NCBI RefSeq assembly: GCF_001083805.1 | Contig: NZ_JXSK01000003.1 | Location: 558,001 to 622,000 of the forward strand | Source of the DNA: Photorhabdus luminescens subsp. luminescens | GTDB lineage: Bacteria > Pseudomonadota > Gammaproteobacteria > Enterobacterales > Enterobacteriaceae | Length of the DNA: 64,000 nt | Direction: 5' to 3' | Shown here: positions 17,888-26,220 of the stretch, piece after piece | Position numbering within the stretch: position 1 is the first letter of the stretch | Layout of the letters: each line of letters starts with the position of its first letter | Position numbers and translations under genes: made by a program | Notes under the pieces: generated by a model | What the model was told of the DNA's origin: nothing | Databases searched by the model: none | What the model saw: the letters and a program-made list of their open reading frames with translations, nothing else

Positions 17888-19186
17888 TTAAGCCAGTAAG
17901 GCTTCTAAACCTGCGGTCACCGACTCCATACGGTGACCACCTGAGTGCTCAATCACATAACGCTTGCCGACCTGAGAAGAAGCATCCAGACCCCAAATAC
18001 CATGTTCGGCCTTCTGACTCAGAGGATCGCTACTAGTATTGATGTGGGTGACGTTGGCACTATCCAACTTGTCGGCCAACCGATCCCGCAATCCTACATG
18101 CAATCCCATGCTGTTGAATGCGGTGACCTTGATCCCATGTTTGATACCCGCATATTGCGCCAGCCCGCCGCCCAAAGAGTGTCCCAGAACCTCAACCTTG
18201 CCGCCATATTGTTTAGTAAAAGCCTTGACCAAGCGGTCAGCATCCTGAAACGCGCTATCCTTGATCCCTAAAGCAGCGCCGACATCGCTCTTCACCGTAC
18301 CTGGACGCTTGGTTGGCTGAGTGCCCACGAAGGAAAGCACCATCGTATCTTCACGCTTGTAGACCGCAACCTTGAGCGCAGACCAGGCATCTCCCTCAAG
18401 GATTAAAGGATCATTCGCCCCCTTGCCGGGACGAACATGCAGAGTTAACTCACTGCCGGTCCCGCCACTACCATCTTTCCGGCGAGCCAGTATCGAGGAC
18501 GGAATATCAGCCAGAGTGGCATGGCTGTAACCTGCCGGCATATCCCGATAGCTACTGGAGCAACTGATTCTCGCCAATTGGGCCGCATCCATCACTGCTT
18601 TAGCTCCCACAGCATTCAACGGCTCTTGTCCCGCTTTAGCCACAAATGCGGGTTTGGCAATCACCTTGGCAGAATTCAGCAATTGCTCGGCACGCGTTCC
18701 AGCCTGCAAACGATCGGACGCGCCAAGCGGTAGGTGCGAGATTCCCTTCGCTCCCGCGCCAGCCAGCCCCAAAGTAGAGGATGCCAGCAAACGCCCTGTG
18801 GATTCCGCCAGATTTTTAACGCCTGCAACCCCGACCGAAATCGCACCACTTGTTACGCTACTGGCGCCGCCAGTGATATTAGCCAATCCCTTGATAATGG
18901 CCCCAGTCCAGTAACGCGCCTTACCTTTGGCGCTCTGCGCATGGGAGTCATGTCCTCCCTGTATGGCAGTGCCAATCTTGCGAGCAGGGGCACTCAGGGT
19001 CAGATATTTCAGTGTGGTGGTCAGCACCTTGCCCGGCGACACCTGAGTACCAAGACCAGTACTGGTGTAATGGGAAGCAAGCTGATGATGAACATTGTTA
19101 TTGCGAGACGGCGTCTGTACTTCTCCGTTCGAAAGGGGCGCCAATGCCGTGGCGCTGGGAGTGTGCCCAATACCTTGAATAGACAT
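17888..19186 (-). CDS. Putative type III secreted effector with class 3 lipase domain
   Basis: The 432-residue protein has no signal peptide and a Ser/Thr/Asn-rich N-terminus, as in type III effectors. Residues 100-155 are Gly/Ala-rich and hydrophobic, possibly membrane-interacting. The C-terminal half is an alpha/beta-hydrolase of lipase class 3 type: VEVLGHSLGGGLAQ gives nucleophile Ser337, SSDPLS gives a likely Asp387, and His418 (SGGHRME) completes the triad. The gene directly downstream of a CesT-like chaperone gene on the same strand argues for a chaperone-effector pair delivered by a type III system encoded elsewhere. Lipase fold is well supported; secretion is inferred. Confidence 0.75.
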   Translation of the reverse strand: MSIQGIGHTPSATALAPLSNGEVQTPSRNNNVHHQLASHYTSTGLGTQVSPGKVLTTTLKYLTLSAPARKIGTAIQGGHDSHAQSAKGKARYWTGAIIKGLANITGGASSVTSGAISVGVAGVKNLAESTGRLLASSTLGLAGAGAKGISHLPLGASDRLQAGTRAEQLLNSAKVIAKPAFVAKAGQEPLNAVGAKAVMDAAQLARISCSSSYRDMPAGYSHATLADIPSSILARRKDGSGGTGSELTLHVRPGKGANDPLILEGDAWSALKVAVYKREDTMVLSFVGTQPTKRPGTVKSDVGAALGIKDSAFQDADRLVKAFTKQYGGKVEVLGHSLGGGLAQYAGIKHGIKVTAFNSMGLHVGLRDRLADKLDSANVTHINTSSDPLSQKAEHGIWGLDASSQVGKRYVIEHSGGHRMESVTAGLEALLA

Positions 19187-19222
19187 CTTATTATTCTCCT
19201 TGATTATTCAGATGACCGAAAT

Positions 19223-19699
19223 TCAGCATACGATGGCCGAACCGGGTAATGGATGCAGCGCAGATGCTCCATTCTGCTGGGTGTTGATCACCTGAAACTG
19301 GGCCTGCAAGCTGACTCCAAGATCGAGAAACTCCCCCAGAGTCTGCATAAATGCAGTTTCGTCAAACATCTCGATCAACGCAGAGAAGCTCAACACCAGA
19401 TAATTGGTACGACTGTCCAGGCTGATCTGACTGCCGCCCGTGGTGAGACCGAACATATTCAGCTCAAGGGCAGCCCGAGTCAGCATCAACTGGCCCGATT
19501 CATCTACAGGCAATCGCAACAAAGGAATATAGAGATAAAATGCTTGAACATCGTCATTATCCGGTACTTCAACGATGCACTCTCCACCTTGTCCGAAAGG
19601 CACGGTACAGTGACCATCGCCGCCAAGGCTCAAAGCCACATCTTGGCGCTTACCAACAAGGTGCAACCATTCCGATACTGTCTGTTGATATGCTTTCAC
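19223..19699 (-). CDS. CesT-like type III secretion chaperone
   Basis: The roughly 158-residue acidic protein has the alternating pattern of class I (CesT/Tir family) chaperones: YQQTVSEWLHLVG at the start, FYLYIPLLRLP near the middle, ALELNMFGLTTGGSQISLD and FLDLGVSLQAQF. Such chaperones dimerise and hold the effector N-terminus for export. I prefer the GTG at 19699 with GGAGAA upstream over a GTG at 19747 that lacks a ribosome-binding site. It ends 36 nt before the lipase effector gene, so the two are cotranscribed. Confidence 0.75.
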   Translation of the reverse strand: MKAYQQTVSEWLHLVGKRQDVALSLGGDGHCTVPFGQGGECIVEVPDNDDVQAFYLYIPLLRLPVDESGQLMLTRAALELNMFGLTTGGSQISLDSRTNYLVLSFSALIEMFDETAFMQTLGEFLDLGVSLQAQFQVINTQQNGASALHPLPGSAIVC

Positions 19700-19929
19700 T
19701 AATGATATTCTCCGCTCGTTGTCCCTTGCAGACAAAGGGTTTCGCACGCAATAAGAAGTGGAAGCATATTAACAATCACTGGCAAGCGGTGATTTATCTC
19801 CGGGGCGAAGTTTTTTATATCGACGTCGAAATAGCGCCTGATTGGCAGTTGGGTTGCACCGCGCTCAGTTCGGTCAGCAAAAGTTGTCCTGATAGCGTGG
19901 TGTAGACCATCTTGTCATGATCTCGCAGG

Positions 19930-21024
19930 TTAATTTATGTGAGTTTTACGAACCGGATCATATTCCCACCACCATTCAAAGGAGGGAAGTCCTAGCGATT
20001 CGAAACTTTCCGGCGGCAGAATATCGGTGAATTCTCCCCCTTCAAATACATCATCATAGGAAAGACCACTGATAGAACAATAGCGCTTACAAGTCCGAAC
20101 CCAAAGCAAACAGCCACTGTAATAGGTAGTCAATCCATTAATGTAATCACGAACTTCAAGAGATGAAGTAACCAATACCTCTTTTTGTAACCGCAAGAAC
20201 AAGCTCACTACCCGCCAACGCAGTTCCCAATAATGCTCCATGCTCTGTTCAACCGTATAACCATATTGTCGACACATGACACTAATTACATTGTGCTGCT
20301 TATCATCCACCGCCCGTGCTTGCTCCTTAATATAGGCGTAGAGCTCGAGATCCCATGCAGTTAAGCTGCTTATCATCTCTGACAATGCACAAACTCGGCG
20401 ATCTTTAAACTCATCTTGGCTAATATTAATACCTGCAATAATATGGTTGAGCACAGGATAAGCCCAACTACCCCCACCATACATACGCATCACCAAATAA
20501 TCGTCGAGCAAAGGTTTTGGTTCCACCGCTTTCCACATTTCAGCCATGATGTAAGTACGCATTCCTTCAAAAAAACGGCCTGCTAGAGTAGGGGATGCAT
20601 AGCGATCTAATCGAATACGCAAGTCGCGCATTGCCCTAGCGTAACGGTCATTGTTGACGGGATATTCAGGAGATTCAAGAGCACGCTGTAGCTGAGCCGC
20701 ATTATGGATAAAAGCGGCGGGATTTACGCTTAATGGCCCTTCATCACAATATTCATCATCATAGGCAAAACCCCACATTACGAAATCTGAGCCCACTTGT
20801 AGCAATTCCTTGCTCCCCTTTGGATACATTAACCCCGCCAACCGCGCGCTTCCCATTTGCCATAAACGTCGCCTTTGTGTTTCGTCACTATATAAGCGAA
20901 AGCGATCCGCATATTCACGCGAAGCTGCTTCAATCTCACAATTTTCCGGATCTTCCGCATTAACTAATGGATGTGACATATACGGGAGTGGATTAGGTAT
21001 GGGGAGAATTTTAATGATATTCAC
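19930..21024 (-). CDS. Class I terpene synthase with degenerate NSE motif
   Basis: The 364-residue all-alpha protein resembles bacterial class I terpene cyclases. The Asp-rich metal motif is DDEYCDE (residues 89-95) after FVMWGFAY, a possible pyrophosphate-sensor Arg180 lies in LVMRMYGG, and the C-terminal Trp/Arg-Tyr element is LLWVRTCKRY. The second metal motif (N/D-D-x-x-S-x-x-x-E) aligns to LELYAYIKE (226-234), so the usual Asn and Ser are Leu226 and Ala230. No prenyltransferase or P450 is adjacent. The product cannot be predicted, and the altered motif could mean changed metal use or loss of activity. Confidence 0.75.
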   Translation of the reverse strand: MNIIKILPIPNPLPYMSHPLVNAEDPENCEIEAASREYADRFRLYSDETQRRRLWQMGSARLAGLMYPKGSKELLQVGSDFVMWGFAYDDEYCDEGPLSVNPAAFIHNAAQLQRALESPEYPVNNDRYARAMRDLRIRLDRYASPTLAGRFFEGMRTYIMAEMWKAVEPKPLLDDYLVMRMYGGGSWAYPVLNHIIAGINISQDEFKDRRVCALSEMISSLTAWDLELYAYIKEQARAVDDKQHNVISVMCRQYGYTVEQSMEHYWELRWRVVSLFLRLQKEVLVTSSLEVRDYINGLTTYYSGCLLWVRTCKRYCSISGLSYDDVFEGGEFTDILPPESFESLGLPSFEWWWEYDPVRKTHIN

Positions 21025-21217
21025 AAATAATTGGCTCCATAAAGTAATTGATTGACGGAGTGTGGCTTAATAGTCATTAATTTATAGATGGATATCGGTT
21101 TTTTTTCCAATCAGTTCAATCTTTTGGATTAAATTAATTGTTGAAACAACAAGCAAGGTTAAACTATGTGATGAAAATATCATATGTGATTTACTGAAAT
21201 AGCCAACCGAGGTATTT

Positions 21218-21385
21218 ATGAAACATGAATTATTTGCCGATCTGCTAGCCAGTGCGGAAGAAATGGTGAAAATTGAAAAAGGTGATCTAACACCAAAACC
21301 GGAACACGTTCACACTTTCACGGAAATCAATGTGAAAGCAATACGCGAAGCAACTGGCCTGAAACAACCCCCTCCATCTACTTAG
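21218..21385 (+). pseudogene. Truncated NadS/HigA-like antitoxin N-terminus
   Basis: A 55-residue frame begins MKHELFADLLASAEEMVKIE and continues KPEHVHTFTEINVKAIREAT, the conserved N-terminus of NadS-type XRE antitoxin regulators of about 95-100 residues. Homology ends at GLKQ, just where the helix-turn-helix should start, followed by PPPST and a stop. No HigB/RelE-type toxin frame is seen beside it. It is most likely the relic of a lost toxin-antitoxin module, though a short peptide may still be made. Confidence 0.65.
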
Positions 21386-21507
21386 TCACCCGACAACTCA
21401 CTAAATTTGTTAGCTTTCTTACAAATTCAACTTATTAATTTGCACAACCTGCCTTTCCTGCACATCATGCAACTTATTGCATTTACCATTATTCATTAAC
21501 AATAATT

Positions 21508-22140
21508 ATGATTAGAGTTGCACTTATTGACGACCACGTAGTCGTCCGTTCCGGTTTTGCCCAATTACTGACGCTTGAAAATGATCTTGAAATTGCCGGG
21601 CAATACGCCAGCGCCAGCGAAGCTTGGTCGGGTTTACTCAGAACCCCGATTGACGTTGCCGTGATGGATATTGCTATGCCGGATGAAAGCGGTTTGCACC
21701 TGCTCACCCGGTTACGGCAAAAACGGCCTGATTTTCGCACTATTATTCTCAGCATTTATGACACCACCGCATTTGTCCAAAGTGCGCTGGATGCCGGCGC
21801 CTGCGGCTATCTCACCAAACGATGCGGCCCGGAAGAGTTGGTACAGGCAGTACGCTCCGTACATCAAGGGGGATGCTATTTGTGTGCTGATGCGCTAAAA
21901 GCGCTGCGTCAAACATCACAGAAAGTTACAGCACTGCAAGTTCTAACCCCCAGAGAACGGGAAATATTTGATCTGCTCATCAATGGCATTAATGTTAAAA
22001 CTATCGCCGAGCAACTCTATCTCAGTCATAAAACGGTTCATGTTCATCGTGCCAATATTCTTAGCAAACTCCAGTGTGATAGCACCATTGATCTGGTTCA
22101 TTACGCCCTGCAACACCAGATTCTGATGGGGAACCCATGA
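21508..22140 (+). CDS. uhpA: Response regulator UhpA
   Basis: The 210-residue NarL/FixJ-family regulator has the receiver domain acid pair at IDDH, phosphoacceptor Asp54 (AVMDIAMPDE) and Lys in LTKRCGPEEL. The C-terminal LuxR-type HTH spans TPREREIFDLLINGINVKTIAEQL to KTVHVHRANILSKL. It is expected to receive phosphate from UhpB and activate hexose-phosphate uptake genes. It overlaps uhpB by 4 nt. Confidence 0.9.
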   Translation: MIRVALIDDHVVVRSGFAQLLTLENDLEIAGQYASASEAWSGLLRTPIDVAVMDIAMPDESGLHLLTRLRQKRPDFRTIILSIYDTTAFVQSALDAGACGYLTKRCGPEELVQAVRSVHQGGCYLCADALKALRQTSQKVTALQVLTPREREIFDLLINGINVKTIAEQLYLSHKTVHVHRANILSKLQCDSTIDLVHYALQHQILMGNP

Positions 22141-23681
22141 ACAGAGGATCACGATTCGGCCTGTTATCACTCTTTCTGCTGATCTTTTATTCACTGAGCT
22201 GGCTTGCTCTGTGGACCATCAGCTTCTACCTGAATGACAATGGGCAACAAGCTGCGTTACTTCTGCCACAAGGGTTACGGCTGGCACTGTTTATCCTACT
22301 GGGACGTCGTTACTTGCCAACCTTATTAGCCACTGAGATTGCCATTTTGCTATGGCTTGGCAGCGAACAACTTATTACTCACAATATCATTCTGTTATCC
22401 CCCTTTCTCAGCCTAATACCCACCTTTATCGTGCAGCAATTCTGGTGGCGCTATCCCCTGTATTGGCAACGGCTCTCAATTCTGCTGGCTGGCGTAGCCG
22501 CCAATAGCCTGTTGCAAGCTGTTTGTCTGGGGTTTGCGCTGACTGTCGGCGCCAGCCACCTGTTTCTCACCTCGTTAACCGGTGGTGTTTTACTGTCGCC
22601 TTTTGTTTATCTGATCTATGAATATCTACGTCAGCAACATTTAAAAAACATACTGCAACCGAGCAATCCAGATCCGCAGTTACGCCCTTCTTTGTTAATG
22701 TGGTGTTGTCTATTCTGCTTGCTAGGATTGAGCGCCCAGATCTTTATGTCACCAGAAATTGAAAATCTTTTGGTGATTCTAATATTTATCCCCAATGTTT
22801 TTATGGCCTACCGTTATGGCTGGCAAGGCGGCGTACTGGCGGCTTTGCTAGGGAGTCTAATGATCACGTCAGCTCGGCAATTCAATGGAGCTTTTAATGA
22901 TTTAGGCGAACTGGAAATGTTCCTGACCATTCAGGCTTTATTAGGCATAGGTCTGGGGATAGCCATCAGCCGTCAACAACAGCTCGCTGAGAATTTGCAA
23001 CGTTACCGTGAACTCTTAGAGCAGGAGTTAACCGCCCGTCATAATCTGATGAAGCAACTGGTTCACACAGAAGAAGACGTTTGTAAAAGTATTGCTCGCG
23101 AGTTACATGATGAAATTGGTCAGAATATTACTGCCATTCAAATTCAGGCAACGCTGATAAAACGTACCGCCACCACCCCGGCAACAGAAATGATCGCGGA
23201 ACAGATCAATAAACTGGCTCAACAGATCCATCAATCCACTCGCCAATTATTACGCCAATTGCGCCCACCGGTTCTGGAAGAGATGTCCTTAGAAAAAGCG
23301 CTTCACCATCTGATCCATGAATTTGCGTTTAAAGAACGCGATATTGATTGCCAGTTGAATTACCAGATTCCTCAAAATCCAACCAATGAAACGGTGGTTT
23401 TTACCCTTTACCGTCTGGTTCAGGAGTTACTGAACAATATCAGCAAACATGCCAAAGCGACCAGAATCGCCATCATCCTGCGGCAACGCCGGGATGTGAT
23501 TGAACTTAGAATCAGTGATAACGGTATCGGCATTACAGAAGATAAAAGAAAAGGCGGATTGGGCCTCCAGGGCATTGAAGAACGTATCCGTGCATTAGGT
23601 GGAGATTGGCAATTAAGTAACGATAACGGTACGCGTATAATTGTTAAGCTGCCCACAAATTCTGATGAAAATCAAGCATAA
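22137..23681 (+). CDS. uhpB: Sensor histidine kinase UhpB
   Basis: The 514-residue kinase has an N-terminal MASE1-like membrane region of about eight segments (to residue 280), a HisKA_3 dimerisation helix with the phosphoacceptor in ARELHDEIGQN, and an HATPase_c domain (LVQELLNNISKHAKA, ISDNGIG, GGLGLQGIEER). It works with the sensor UhpC to detect external glucose-6-phosphate and phosphorylate UhpA. Gene order uhpA-uhpB-uhpC is standard. Confidence 0.92.
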   Translation: MNRGSRFGLLSLFLLIFYSLSWLALWTISFYLNDNGQQAALLLPQGLRLALFILLGRRYLPTLLATEIAILLWLGSEQLITHNIILLSPFLSLIPTFIVQQFWWRYPLYWQRLSILLAGVAANSLLQAVCLGFALTVGASHLFLTSLTGGVLLSPFVYLIYEYLRQQHLKNILQPSNPDPQLRPSLLMWCCLFCLLGLSAQIFMSPEIENLLVILIFIPNVFMAYRYGWQGGVLAALLGSLMITSARQFNGAFNDLGELEMFLTIQALLGIGLGIAISRQQQLAENLQRYRELLEQELTARHNLMKQLVHTEEDVCKSIARELHDEIGQNITAIQIQATLIKRTATTPATEMIAEQINKLAQQIHQSTRQLLRQLRPPVLEEMSLEKALHHLIHEFAFKERDIDCQLNYQIPQNPTNETVVFTLYRLVQELLNNISKHAKATRIAIILRQRRDVIELRISDNGIGITEDKRKGGLGLQGIEERIRALGGDWQLSNDNGTRIIVKLPTNSDENQA

Positions 23682-23769
23682 CTAGGAATTATTCCTAGAG
23701 GCCTAAAACCTTATCCCATCCATTTTCATTAATTTTTCTTTATATTTCCTTTTCATGGAGGAGCCGAGT

Positions 23770-25101
23770 ATGCAAACCACCAGCCAGGAACAGATTTCAC
23801 AGCACTATCGCCGCTGGCGCAGCCGTTTGCTGATTTCCATGATCATTGGCTATGCCGCATTTTACCTGACACGAAAAAGCTTCAACTTTGTCATGCCGGT
23901 TATGCAGTTGGAACTGGGATTGGATAAAGGGCATATTGGCTGGATAACCACTCTATTTTATCTGGCCTACGGCAGCTCAAAATTTATTTCCGGCGTATTT
24001 CATGATCACACCGGTTATCGCTGGTTTATGGGCGCCGGATTAGTGATGACAGGTGTGTTAAACATTATCTTCGCTTTCTGCTCGTCATTTTCCGCACTGC
24101 TGATTATCTGGACACTAAACGGCTTCTTTCAGGGCTGGGGATGGCCGCCCTGCGCCAGATTGCTGACGCATTGGTACTCCCGCAATGAGCGTGGTTTCTG
24201 GTGGGGATACTGGAATATCTCCATCAATATTGTTGGCATTACTGTCCCAATGTTGTCCGCTTTTCTGGCGACAACTTATGGCTGGCAAACAGCGCTGATG
24301 ATGCCGGGAATTATCGGCATTTTATTGGGCGTCTGGCTCTGTCATCAGTTATGCGGCACACCACAACAGCAAGGTTTGCCCAGTGTGGGGCAGTGGCGGC
24401 AGGATTCACTGGAGCTTCGACACGAACAACTATCGCTCCCCATGCCGATGATGCAGATATTGCGGGATACGATCTTAACTAACAGAACTATCTGGTTGCT
24501 AGGATTCTCCTACATTCTGGTCTATCTCATCAGAATGGCGATTAACGATTGGGGAAACCTGTGGTTGTCAGAAACACATGGCACCAATCTACTCAGTGCC
24601 AATGCGACGCTCTCACTGTTTGAACTCGGTGGTTTAACCGGCGCTCTGTTTTCCGGTTGGGGATCTGATTTACTGTTCCGCGGCCAACGCGCCCCAATGA
24701 TTCTCCTGTTTGCGCTTGGGCTATTTATGGCTGTCACCGCATTGTGGCTCACCCCCATCCATCACTACGCGCTGTTGGCAGTCTGTTTTTTCAGTATCGG
24801 TTTTTTTGTATTTGGCCCGCAAATGCTAATTGGGTTGGCAGCAACAGAATATTGCCATAAACAAGCTGCCGGCACCGTCACAGGTTACCTAGGATTGTAC
24901 GCCTACCTGGGCGCAGCAATCGCAGGCTGGCCGCTAAGTCAAGTGGTTGCGTACTACGGCTGGTCAGGGATGTTTGCCCTGCTCACCGCCGCAGCCGCCA
25001 TGATGGGTTTGCTGTTGATGCCGCTGTTAATGGCAGACGTTGGTAAAAGGGAACATATGGCAGGGGTAGCATCGCCACTTTCCAATAATAAGCAGTTTTG
25101 A
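23770..25101 (+). CDS. uhpC: Hexose-phosphate sensor UhpC (MFS family)
   Basis: This 443-residue twelve-segment major facilitator protein is close to E. coli UhpC throughout (FYLTRKSFNFVMPV, FFQGWGWPPCARLLTHWYSR, AINDWGNLW, FGPQMLIGLAA). UhpC binds external glucose-6-phosphate and signals to UhpB. The start at 23770 follows GGAGGAGCCGAGT; the ATG at 23755 is the source of that site and is unlikely to be used. Its 3' end meets afuA, with no uhpT downstream. Confidence 0.9.
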   Translation: MQTTSQEQISQHYRRWRSRLLISMIIGYAAFYLTRKSFNFVMPVMQLELGLDKGHIGWITTLFYLAYGSSKFISGVFHDHTGYRWFMGAGLVMTGVLNIIFAFCSSFSALLIIWTLNGFFQGWGWPPCARLLTHWYSRNERGFWWGYWNISINIVGITVPMLSAFLATTYGWQTALMMPGIIGILLGVWLCHQLCGTPQQQGLPSVGQWRQDSLELRHEQLSLPMPMMQILRDTILTNRTIWLLGFSYILVYLIRMAINDWGNLWLSETHGTNLLSANATLSLFELGGLTGALFSGWGSDLLFRGQRAPMILLFALGLFMAVTALWLTPIHHYALLAVCFFSIGFFVFGPQMLIGLAATEYCHKQAAGTVTGYLGLYAYLGAAIAGWPLSQVVAYYGWSGMFALLTAAAAMMGLLLMPLLMADVGKREHMAGVASPLSNNKQF

Positions 25102-25118
25102 ATACTAAGGATAAAATA

Positions 25119-26150
25119 ATGAAACTGAAACCTCTCTCTACACTTATCGCAGCCGGTCTAATCGTTGCTGCATTTACCAACAGCGCTCAGGCCGCCGGAC
25201 GTTTAATCGTTTATTGCAGCGCCACTAACGCCCTGTGTGAAGCTGAAACCAGAGCATTCGGTGAAAAATACAATGTAAAAACCACTTTTGTCCGTAATGG
25301 TTCAGGCAGCACCTTGGCAAAAATCGAAGCCGAAAAACGCAACCCACAAGCGGATGTTTGGTACGGTGGTACACTGGACCCACAATCTCAAGCGGGAGAA
25401 ATGGATCTGCTAGAACCTTATAAATCTCCTAATCTGACGCAAATCATGCCGCAGTTCCGCGACCCGGCTAAACGTAAAGGCAACTACAGCTCCGCCGTTT
25501 ACGTCGGTATTCTCGGCTATGGCGTCAACACTGAACGTCTAAAAGAGAAAAATTTGCCGATTCCAACCTGCTGGAAAGATCTCACCAAACCAATATATAA
25601 AGGCGAAATTCAGATTGCTGATCCTCAAAGTTCAGGCACCGCTTACACCGCGTTAGCAACTTTTGTTCAGCTCTGGGGCAAAGATCAGGCATTTGATTAC
25701 CTGAAAAAACTGAACGCCAACATTTCTCAGTACACCAAATCCGGCATTGCGCCAGCGCGAAATGCCGCTCGCGGCGAATCCGCGATTGGTATCGGTTTCC
25801 TGCATGACTACTCATTGGAAGTAGAAAATGGCGCCCCACTAAAACTTATCGCGCCATGTGAAAGTACCGGTTATGAAATCGGCGGCGTAAGTATCATCAA
25901 AAATGCTCGCAATATGGACAACGCTAAACTGTTTGTTGACTGGGTGTTATCCAAAGAAGCTCAAGAATTGAGTTGGAAGAAAGGAAAAGCTTATCAGATC
26001 CTGACCAACACTAAGGCGAAAGCTTCTCCTTTGGCGCTTAAATTATCCGATCTGAAACTGATTAATTACGATATGGATAAATATGGCGCCAGTAATGTAC
26101 GCAAAGAGTTAATTACCAAATGGGTGACAGAAGTGAAAATGGCTAAATAA
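25119..26150 (+). CDS. afuA: Hexose-phosphate ABC transporter binding protein AfuA
   Basis: The 343-residue periplasmic protein has a signal peptide (MKLKPLSTLIAAGL to NSAQA) and the AfuA/FbpA-like type II binding fold (LIVYCSATNALCEAETRAF, RNGSGSTLAKIEAE, ADVWYGGTLDPQ). AfuA was first thought to bind iron but was shown in Actinobacillus and relatives to bind hexose-6-phosphates. Linkage to uhpABC supports the sugar-phosphate role. Two cysteines (CWKDL and APCEST) may form a disulfide. The start at 25119 follows AAGGAT. Confidence 0.87.
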   Translation: MKLKPLSTLIAAGLIVAAFTNSAQAAGRLIVYCSATNALCEAETRAFGEKYNVKTTFVRNGSGSTLAKIEAEKRNPQADVWYGGTLDPQSQAGEMDLLEPYKSPNLTQIMPQFRDPAKRKGNYSSAVYVGILGYGVNTERLKEKNLPIPTCWKDLTKPIYKGEIQIADPQSSGTAYTALATFVQLWGKDQAFDYLKKLNANISQYTKSGIAPARNAARGESAIGIGFLHDYSLEVENGAPLKLIAPCESTGYEIGGVSIIKNARNMDNAKLFVDWVLSKEAQELSWKKGKAYQILTNTKAKASPLALKLSDLKLINYDMDKYGASNVRKELITKWVTEVKMAK

Positions 26151-26158
26151 AGTCAGTC

Positions 26159-26180
26159 AAGGGCGGATCACCCCGCCCTT
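26159..26180 (+). promoter_or_regulatory. Intercistronic hairpin after afuA
   Basis: AAGGGCGG (26159-26166) pairs perfectly with CCGCCCTT (26173-26180) around a 6-nt loop in the 70-bp afuA-afuB spacer. It lacks a T run. Such structures commonly protect the binding-protein mRNA or reduce readthrough so that AfuA is made in excess over the membrane parts. Confidence 0.65.
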
Positions 26181-26220
26181 AACAAGCTATCTCACGATAA
26201 TAATAAAAAAGAGGGAAATT

